DNA of 64,000 bases from Anomaloglossus baeobatrachus (lineage: Eukaryota; Chordata; Amphibia; Anura; Aromobatidae). Below are positions 57,081 to 64,000 of the stretch, piece after piece. Position numbers and translations under genes: made by a program. A model generated the notes under the pieces. The model searched no databases and was not told where the DNA came from. It saw nothing but the letters and a program-made list of their open reading frames with translations. The stretch's first letter is position 1. Each line of letters opens with the position of its first letter. The DNA is taken from the NCBI RefSeq assembly GCF_048569485.1, contig NC_134355.1:662846215-662910214 (forward strand), in the 5' to 3' direction.

Positions 57081-58186
57081 TTGCTAGTATAATGGCTTAG
57101 TAACAATGAGTTTGAGTGTGCAATGCAGAGGTTCTGCAAATAGATTTGTACTAGTGGGACACTAATGGAAGTCCAACTGCCACTTTTAGGATGCCACTAA
57201 GTTTACTCAGTGTTTGCTAGTATAATGGCTTAGTAACAATGAGTTTGAGTGTGCAATGCAGAGGTTCTGCAAATAGATTTGCACTAGTGGGACACTAATG
57301 GAAGTCCAACAGCCACTTTTAGGATGCCACTAAGTTCACTCAGTGTTTGCTAGTATAATGGCTTAGTAACAATGAGTTTGAGTGTGCAATGCAAAGGATC
57401 TGCAAATAGATTTGCACCAGTGGGACACTAATGGAAGTCCAACAGCCACTTTTAGGATGCCACTAAGTTTACTCAGTGTTTGCTAGTATAATGGCTTAGT
57501 AACAATGAGTTTGAGTGTGCAATGCAGAGGTTCTGCAAATAGATTTGCACTAGTGGGACACTAATGGAAGTCCAACAGCCACTTTTAGGATGCCACTAAG
57601 TTTACTCAGTGTTTGCTAGTATAATTGCTTAGTAACAATGAGTTTGAGTGTGCAATGCAGAGGTGCTGCAAATAGATTTGCACTAGTGGGACAATAATGG
57701 AAGTCCAACTGCCACTTTTAGGATGCCACTAAGTTTACTCAGTGTTTGCTAGTATAATGGCTTAGTAACAATAAGTTTGAGTGTGCAATGCAGAGGTGCT
57801 GCAAATAGATTTGCACTAGTGGGACACTAATGGAAGTCCAACAGCCACTTTTAGGATGCCACTAAGTTTACTCAGTGTTTGCTAGTATAATTTCTTAGTA
57901 ACAATGAGTTTGAGTGTGCAATGCAGAGGTGCTGCAAATATATTTGCACTAGTGGGACACTAATGGAAGTCCAACAGCCACTTTTAGGATGCCACTAAGT
58001 TTACTCAGTGTTTGCTAGTATAATGGCTTAGTAACAATGAGTTTGAGTGTGCAATGCAGAGGTGCTGCAAATAGATTTGCACTAGTGGGACACTAATGGA
58101 AGTCCAACAGCCACTTTTAGGATGCCACTAAGTTTCCTCAGTGTTTGCTAGTATAATGGCTTAGTAACAATAAGTTTGAGTGTGCA
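57081..58186. repeat. 133-bp tandem repeat (about 8.3 copies)
   Basis: TTTGCTAGTATAATGGCTTAGTAAC recurs at 57081, 57213, 57346, 57479 and so on, about every 133 bp. It lies upstream of the transposase start on the coding strand, so it could be part of the hAT 5' region. Confidence 0.95.
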
Positions 58187-59379
58187 AAGGGCAGGAGGGT
58201 ACAGTGGCAGGGTTGTGGGTCTGGGTAGAGGAAAGGAAGCCTCACTTTCTATCCATCCTAATGGGGAAATGCAGCGAGGAAGTCCCTGACCTTAGCTACA
58301 CAGACGCTATTATCTTGTGTAGCTGTTAAAATCTGTTTCCACGGACCTGACTGTAACCTATGGCTCTGAGCCTGCTGTAATTAGCCCTTACAAGAGCTGA
58401 AAGAAACTGCTATCCCTATTCTGTATAGCGCTGTGTATAGAGCGTACACAGCAGTATTGGAGACAGGAGCTACGCCAGCGGTGACTGACACCCAGACGCA
58501 GAAGGCAGATAATGGCGTCCAGACGGGCAGATGCCCGTATTTATAATGCAGGGACATGTGATATGGACATCCTATCACACATGCCGTTGCTTCTCTGGCT
58601 AAAAGTCCACTTAGCTGTGTGTGGTTGGGATTGGATGACATGCTGGCCCGCACCACTACACGAGCCATCTTAGGGAAGGAAGACAAGGAAAAAAAAAAAA
58701 AAATGGTCGATCGCCATTATCCCAGCAGCAGTGATCTGAATGCGCTGTTCCCGCACACTATACGCTGAAATTTCATAATAGTGTTAGTCACAGAGTGACA
58801 CACTATTACAGCGGAAAGCCAGCTAGTAATTAGCTTGTCTTTTTGCTGCTAGAACCGTTCTCGAACGTAACTAGAACTATCGGGCTTCAGCAAAAAGCTC
58901 GAGTTCTAGTTCGATCTAGAACAGCCCCCAAAATCACTCGAACCACGAACTGGAGAACCACGAACCGTGCTCAACTCTAGTCATGCTAACTGAGGATGGC
59001 TGCAGTCTTCCTGAGTGACTGGGCTAAGGACCGCATTTCACCACTCGTCACAGCCCAGCATCACAGCCCAAAATCTCTGTGCACCCTCCTCCTTCACTAC
59101 AGAGCATGCAAGCAGGAGCGACGCTGGGCTGTGACAAGCAGTGAACCTCCGCTTATAGCCCTATGATTCACGGATACTGGAGCCGGCTGCGGTGTTGTCG
59201 AGTCAACAGGAAGTTGACGTGACATCACCGGACATCAGTGGTCATGAGATGGGGAAGAGTGGACCACAACAGCGCCACTCACAGACACTATTGCGAACAC
59301 AAAGTATTTGAGAGAAACCTTGTTTCTTATCATAATATTGATGTAGGCAGTAATAGAAAGGGGTGAACCGCCTCTTTAA

Positions 59380-60447
59380 GTGGAACCTGTTATGTAATAA
59401 AGGCTATTAATCTGCTTATATGAGATCAATAGCATTCAAAAGCTGTGCAGCCGCCTCTCTGCTGGGAGGAATTTAACCTAATTCCTCCCAGCAGCCTCCA
59501 GTTTTCAGTCATAGAGGCATGATTTTGGCATATAAATTTATTATGGGCTTTCATGTTTTACAGGAAATTCTGTGAAAAATAACTATATGCAGTAATGAAA
59601 GGATTTTGTCTAGAGTAAAGCAAATATGCCATAAAATTTTATTTCCTTTGAAAATCTTTTGTATCAATCAAATCGTCCATGAAGGGGTGAATAAGTCTTA
59701 TACACACCTCTCCTTGGCCCTTCTCATACCTCTCTGGCTACTACAGATTCTCTAATCGTTGACTCCATCTAATCTATAAGGTCTTCTCTTTTGTTATGTT
59801 TTCTTACCTCCGCCTTTAGTGTTCTACATTAGGCTGCAGGTCGTCGCATGAAGTAAAATTGGAGTCATGTCTGCGCACTCCTCCCAGTGACCTCAGGTGT
59901 TTTACTTTTCCTTTTGCAGGTTCTTCTCTAGCCCTTATAAAGAGTTCAAGAATGACACGAAAAGAGGCAAAAAATTAGATTAGGACCCAGTTGAGAGTTA
60001 CACCTTGGCGTGGTAACTGGGCTCAATTAAACTTGGCCAATTTTATTTGCAAAATAACTAATTTTTTTTCCTCAAAAAGTTTTTTTTCACATTTCTCATG
60101 TTTTCTTTGCAGTAATGTATTTTCACATTTCAATGTTCACCGTATACATCTCTTTGCTTTTTCTCTCTTCCTCCACTTGAGTGCAGCTGCTCTTTTTGAT
60201 AATGTCGCATGAAGTGAGACATATGCCATTAACATCATTGCATGTGTTCTCTCCCCCATAGTTACTTGTAGTTTTTTTAAAAACACTTCCCAACCCTGTC
60301 ACTATTTTGCTCAAATTTGTATAAATAAAATTGTGTAAAAATGTTGTAAAATTTGTGTAAAAAAAGAATAAATTATATTCAATCTTAATTTTTAGGGAAC
60401 AGCATAACAAATATGATTTGGCAAGAATTGATTTTCTCATGTAGAGG
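59380..60447. other. Spacer with no recognised gene
   Basis: Intergenic region beyond the second CYP2 gene's 3' end. Around 59985-60235 it resembles the 383-bp repeat of 60929-62040 (GGCCAATTTTATTTGCAAAA, GCAGTAATGTATTTTCAC, GAGTGCAGCTG) in diverged form. Confidence 0.4.
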
Positions 60448-60453
60448 TTTATT
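60448..60453 (-). terminator. Candidate poly(A) signal of the second CYP2 gene
   Basis: AATAAA on the minus strand, about 135 bases after the stop codon at 60588. Confidence 0.4.
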
Positions 60454-60587
60454 CTTATAGTAAACCATCAGTGTTTGTTCTGTGGGAGATTTTACCAATT
60501 GAATTGCCTGATTAATGGATTTAATACCTACTGCCATTTGTTTACTCAGAAAAATTATTGAGATTATTTTTTTTGAATAAAAGTTTA

Positions 60588-60763
60588 TCAGCGAGGTATG
60601 GCACAAATTTCATTTGTTTTTGGTGCATTATTAGACCCCTGTGCAGGTGTAAGGTCCAATTTTTCCCCAGGAGGGGCCTTGAATGTGAAATTTTGTAATA
60701 ATGACGTGAAGAACAAGAAGAGCTCCATTTTAGCCAATGTTTCCCCAGCACATCTTCTTTTTC
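60588..60763 (-). CDS. Second CYP2 gene, last exon (minus strand)
   Basis: Starts after TATTTCTAG with two bases that complete a Gly codon, exactly like the exon at 34056, and ends in TGA at 60590-60588. It encodes GKRRCAGETLAKMELFLFF then TSLLQNFTFKAPPGEKLDLT and ends NEICAIPR. GKRRCAG with the axial Cys is the haem-binding loop. 58 codons against 59 in the first gene, and the two proteins match at most positions, so they are close paralogues. Exon 8 is not found in the remaining 3.2 kb, so it lies off the right edge. Confidence 0.93.
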
Positions 60764-60928
60764 CTAGAAATAACAAAAAATTGGAAAATGTTAATTTGCT
60801 GATAGGGAATTATACTGTTTTTGTAATAAATAAAGTTTTCAAGAGTCCTCCAAATCCAAACCTTAAAAATAAATTATCCATCTTGTGGAATTCTAACAGG
60901 TAGAAAGTCTTAGGGCAATGTGCCATTT

Positions 60929-62040
60929 GCAGGTTCCTGTCCACTCATAAATTCTAGGGGTTTTTTAACCCAAAAAGAGGCATTAGTTTTATAGGGACCC
61001 AACAAAAATGAGGTTACCTTGCCGTTGGCTGTTGGGCTCACAAAATATTGGCCAGTTTTGTGTGTTAAGTATCTCAATTTGTACATGTTTTTCAAAGCAG
61101 TAATGCATGTCTAAATTCCCATATTCATTGTTCCACATATCCACAGAGTGCAACTGTCTCCTTTTTGTTACTATATTTCATGTTCAGTTTGCCCTTGTTC
61201 ACATTAGAAAGATAGGATGTGCCATCAGTCTTTTTATTAGATTACAGGGTCATGCCTTGTGATTGAGCACTCCATGCCTTCAGCCTCAAGAGATTTTAAT
61301 TCTCCATTTGCAGGTTCCTGTCCACTCAAAAATTGTAGTTTTTTTTTAACCCAAAAAGAGGCATTAGTTTGATAGGGACCCAACAAAATGAGGTTGCCTT
61401 GCTGCTGGCTGTTGGGCTCACATAAAACTGGCCATTTTTGTGTGCTAAGTATCTCAATTTTTACATGTTTTTCATAGCAGTATCGCATGTCTATATTCCC
61501 ATATTCATTATTCCACATATATTAGCATTACAGAGTGCAAATGTCTCCTTTTTGTTGCTATGTTTCATATTCAGTTTGCACCTGTTCACATTAGAAAGAT
61601 AGGATGTGCCATCAGTCTTTTTCTTAGACTACAGGGTTATGCCTTCTGTTTGAGCCTCTGGTCTTCAGCCTCAGGTGATTTCAAGTCTCCATTTTCAGGT
61701 TCCTGTTCACCCAAAAATTGTAGGTTTTTTTAACCCAAAGAGATGCATTAGCTTGATAGGGACCCAACAAAATGAGGTTGCCTTGCTGCTGGCTGTTGGG
61801 CTCACATAAAACTGGCCATTTTTGTGTGCTAAGTATTTCAATTTTTACATGTTTTTTTATAGCAGTAATGCATGTATACATTCCCATATTCATTGTTCCA
61901 CAAATCGTAGCACTACAGAGTGCAGCTGTTTCCTTTTTGGTATTATGTTTCATATTCAGTTTACACCTGTTCACATTAGAAAGGTAGGATTTGCCATCAG
62001 CCTTATTCTTATCTTTCAGCATGCACATGACTGCCATGGC
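60929..62040. repeat. 383-bp tandem repeat (three copies) in the second CYP2 gene's last intron
   Basis: TGCAGGTTCCTGTCCACTCA-type starts occur at about 60929, 61311 and 61695. Each copy holds GGGACCCAACAAAATGAGG, GGCTGTTGGGCTCAC, GAGTGCAACTGTCTCCTTTT-type and TTCACATTAGAAAG. The minus-strand frames are similar in each copy (EILSTQKWPVLCEPNSQQQG), but nothing matches a known protein. Confidence 0.85.
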
Positions 62041-62439
62041 ATCCCATTAGTACCTTGCATTTTGGAGTTATGCGCACTCCTTCTCAGGAAAGCCACCAGG
62101 TTACAGTAAGTAACCTGGTGGCACTACTGAAAAAGCAGTAAGGAATATTCTGAAACTCGTAGAAGCAAAATACCTTTTAATATCATCTCTAAAGCATTTG
62201 GCTATTTGATTTTTTTCCAGCAGCCCAAATTGAAACCACATTGTACCCACATCTTTTGCATTTCTTCCAGCCTTATGGCTTATTGTATCCACAGCAGCTG
62301 GTTTCAGGCTCTGATCAAGGTTTTGAGTTATGGCCGCACCAAATGAGGAACTTCTCTTCTTCTATTTATCATACTTTCACAGATAAGACCTTACTTTGAA
62401 TTCATTGGTCCACAACTGTTTTCACTGTAGGTCCCATTG

Positions 62440-62814
62440 GTCCCATTCTACACGGCAAAGCTGATAAGTGACCTACAGAAAACAGGTGGTCAGTCAATTT
62501 AAAATGAAAGAATGCAAATGGAAGGATAACTTTGAGACCTTTTTCAGCAGATATTCCCACTCCACACAAGGCAGATGCTGGCTGTATTACACGCCCGGCA
62601 TCTAAATGGTTATTAGAAGCTCAATTCTGCCCGTGCTTCTCGAAGAGACAGATACCAAGCGTGTCATACAGCCGGCATCTGCCTTGTGTGGAGTGGGCAT
62701 ATCTGCTGAAAAAGGTCTCAAAGTTTTCTTTACATTTGCATTCTTTCATTTTATATTGACTGACCTTCCCGTTTTCTGTAGGTCACTTATCAGCTTTGCC
62801 GTATAGAATGGGAC
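62440..62814. mobile_element. Foldback MITE
   Basis: GTCCCATTCTACACGGCAAAGC at the left pairs with GCTTTGCCGTATAGAATGGGAC at the right. The arms continue through GACCTTTTTCAGCAGATAT/ATATCTGCTGAAAAAGGTC to a centre near 62620. Confidence 0.85.
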
Positions 62815-62911
62815 AAGATAAGCAGAGTCATTATTAGAATTAGCAGATTAATTATAGATCTATTTTTACTTCTGGAGTCCTAATTGCAGTAGAATAGTAT
62901 AGGCAGGTTTA

Positions 62912-63511
62912 TGGAGCATCCCACGGGGTCTTAGGAATACTCATCACCAGGCCAGTGAGGGTCAGGGGGTTGTCACGGATGGCCCTGCTTGGTTCCGTGA
63001 CCCTGAGGTGAACAGAAAAAGGAAACGAAGGATGTAATGTTTGTGGGGAGATGAGGATGTTGGGGGATGTCTCGTGATGCCACCTGCAGTATGTGACAGG
63101 GATTAGCCACCTTTGCAGTCCTCTGGGGCGGATGCTGTCACAGCTAGGATAGTTCAGCTTCCCACAGGTGAAGCTAAGCCCCAGGGAGGATAATGGAGGT
63201 AGTAGTGGCCGTTGGTGCTGAAGCGTTGGGCGCCGGCAAAGAAGGGCAGACACAGCAGTTGTGGTTTCAGGTTTTTACTCACTGTACTTTGGTTGCCCGG
63301 AGGTACCGGTCTTTGCCGTGATGGGCTCCAGCTGATCCCGAATTCTTCAGAGGTCAGAACGGGTGCGGTAGTCTGTGGGCCCTTCCTACATGTATGTATG
63401 ATATGGATGTGTGTGTGTAACCACAACTGACCTGCTCCGGACCCATGATGAATACTGCACCTTAAGTGAGATGCAGTACCCTGTGGCAACTGAAGCCTCA
63501 GGGGCTCCACA
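62912..63511 (-). repeat. Solo LTR related to 10437-11493, target duplication TTTA
   Basis: On the minus strand it starts TGTGGAGCCCCTGAGG and ends GTGGGATGCTCCA. TTTA flanks both sides (62908-62911 and 63512-63515). It shares blocks with the longer LTR at 10437 and is internally shorter (600 bp). Confidence 0.7.
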
Positions 63512-63515
63512 TTTA

Positions 63516-63810
63516 CATGAACATAAAAAAGTACGATATATCACTGCTCATTTAAGGTCCATAGAACATTAAACATTGTATAGGGACTGAACAATCCTTA
63601 ATATATTTTGCTCATTCCTAATACTCTTGTCTTTTTGTTAGTAGCACGTCCTCTATGTACATGGGCAGATGTGCTGCCGAAATTATGATTTTTTTAAGCT
63701 GCGTGAAAGAGGTGATCAACTGTCAATTCTATTTATTTTCATTGATTATTAACATGTGTAGGAGAACCTTAAACACAGATAAAGCTCAGGATGCACCTCT
63801 CGTGGTCTCA
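63516..63810. other. Unassigned sequence
   Basis: Nothing recognised. Confidence 0.4.
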
Positions 63811-64000
63811 TTAAAGGGAATCTGTCACCAGGTTTTTGCTCCCCCATCTGAGAGCAGCCTAATGTAGAGACAGAGACCCTGATTCCAGTGATGTGTCACT
63901 TACTGGGCTGTTTGCTGTCATTTTGATAAGATCAATGTTTTCTCTGCTGCAGATCTAGAATATGCTGGACTACCTGCAGCACACCAAGTAGTCCTGTAAT
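63811..64000. mobile_element. TTAA foldback MITE, left part, cut by the window edge
   Basis: Starts TTAAAGGGAATCTGTCACCA, the same terminus as the MITEs at 6550 and 33032. The right half is outside. Confidence 0.65.

Larger units (their letters stand above)
45337..58979 (-). mobile_element. hAT DNA transposon with nested insertions
   Basis: Ends TAGAGATGAGCG... and ...TGCTCAACTCTA form imperfect inverted repeats. The 8-bp flanks are GTCATGTT (45329-45336) and GTCATGCT (58980-58987), a hAT-size duplication with one mismatch. It carries a BED-finger transposase on the minus strand. Inside it are two solo LTRs (45617-46821, 55027-56134) and a Penelope-like block (48604-53229) containing a TTAA element. 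Subtracting these leaves about 6.7 kb of hAT sequence. Inactive, with several stops and insertions. Confidence 0.88.
45157..59379. mobile_element. Foldback MITE split by a 13.6-kb hAT element
   Basis: The outer pieces are 45157-45336 and 58980-59379. The left begins TTAAAGAGGTGGTTGACCCC and the right ends GGGGTGAACCGCCTCTTTAA; inner blocks also pair (AACAAGTTTTCCATCAAATAC/GTATTTGAGAGAAACCTTG). TTAA at the edges fits the TTAA MITE class. The hAT element inserted in its centre. Confidence 0.75.

Noticed and set aside
60910-62037. Minus-strand frames as possible upstream exons of the second CYP2 gene
   Set aside because: They have no P450 motifs and repeat with the 383-bp array.

Overview
This window looks like nuclear DNA from a vertebrate, most likely an anuran amphibian with a large, transposon-swollen genome. 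The host genes are pieces of cytochrome P450 family 2 (CYP2) genes with the family's standard exon sizes (142, about 188, 142 bp, then a last exon of about 180 bp). Nearly everything else is mobile DNA of kinds I associate with frog genomes: chromodomain and other Ty3/Gypsy elements, hAT elements, TTAA-targeting foldback MITEs, a Tc1 remnant and Penelope-like remnants. The frog call rests on recall of repeat families, not on a search.

Host genes. A plus-strand CYP2 gene contributes exon 6 (9851-9992), exon 7 (29008-29192), exon 8 (30911-31052) and the last exon (34056-34234); its earlier exons are off the left edge. A second CYP2 gene lies on the minus strand; only its last exon (60588-60763) is inside, the rest being off the right edge. 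The two genes converge tail to tail about 26 kb apart.

Mobile layers. 1-5010: the 3' part of a Ty3/Gypsy element with chromodomain, inserted next to a hAT-like sequence carrying a 118-bp satellite (5011-6463). 10-13 kb: solo LTRs and TTAA elements. 12836-26262 is a nest in CYP2 intron 6: a Tc1 copy split by a 12.8-kb Ty3/Gypsy element (A, 13152-25907, 4-bp target duplication CAGT), whose integrase region is split by a shorter LTR element (B, 19023-23358, target duplication GCAG). B has A-like primer site, 3' tail and LTR ends, but in place of gag-pol it carries one 333-codon open reading frame with a cold-shock domain. This is the most unusual object in the window.

26.5-45 kb: mainly foldback MITEs, a satellite block (39.8-40.4 kb) and a solo LTR with a MITE inside. 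45157-59379: a second nest. A foldback MITE is split by a large hAT element (45337-58979, 8-bp target duplication with one mismatch) with a decayed BED-finger transposase on the minus strand. That hAT is itself interrupted by two solo LTRs of the A/B family in opposite orientations and by a Penelope-like piece that holds a well-formed hammerhead-ribozyme-like sequence and a 3.8-kb TTAA element. The right end has a 383-bp tandem repeat in the second CYP2 gene's last intron, a foldback and a solo LTR.

The same LTR superfamily (TGTGRYGYCC...ACA ends, 4-bp duplications) accounts for at least six separate insertions here, so it was a major recent force at this locus.
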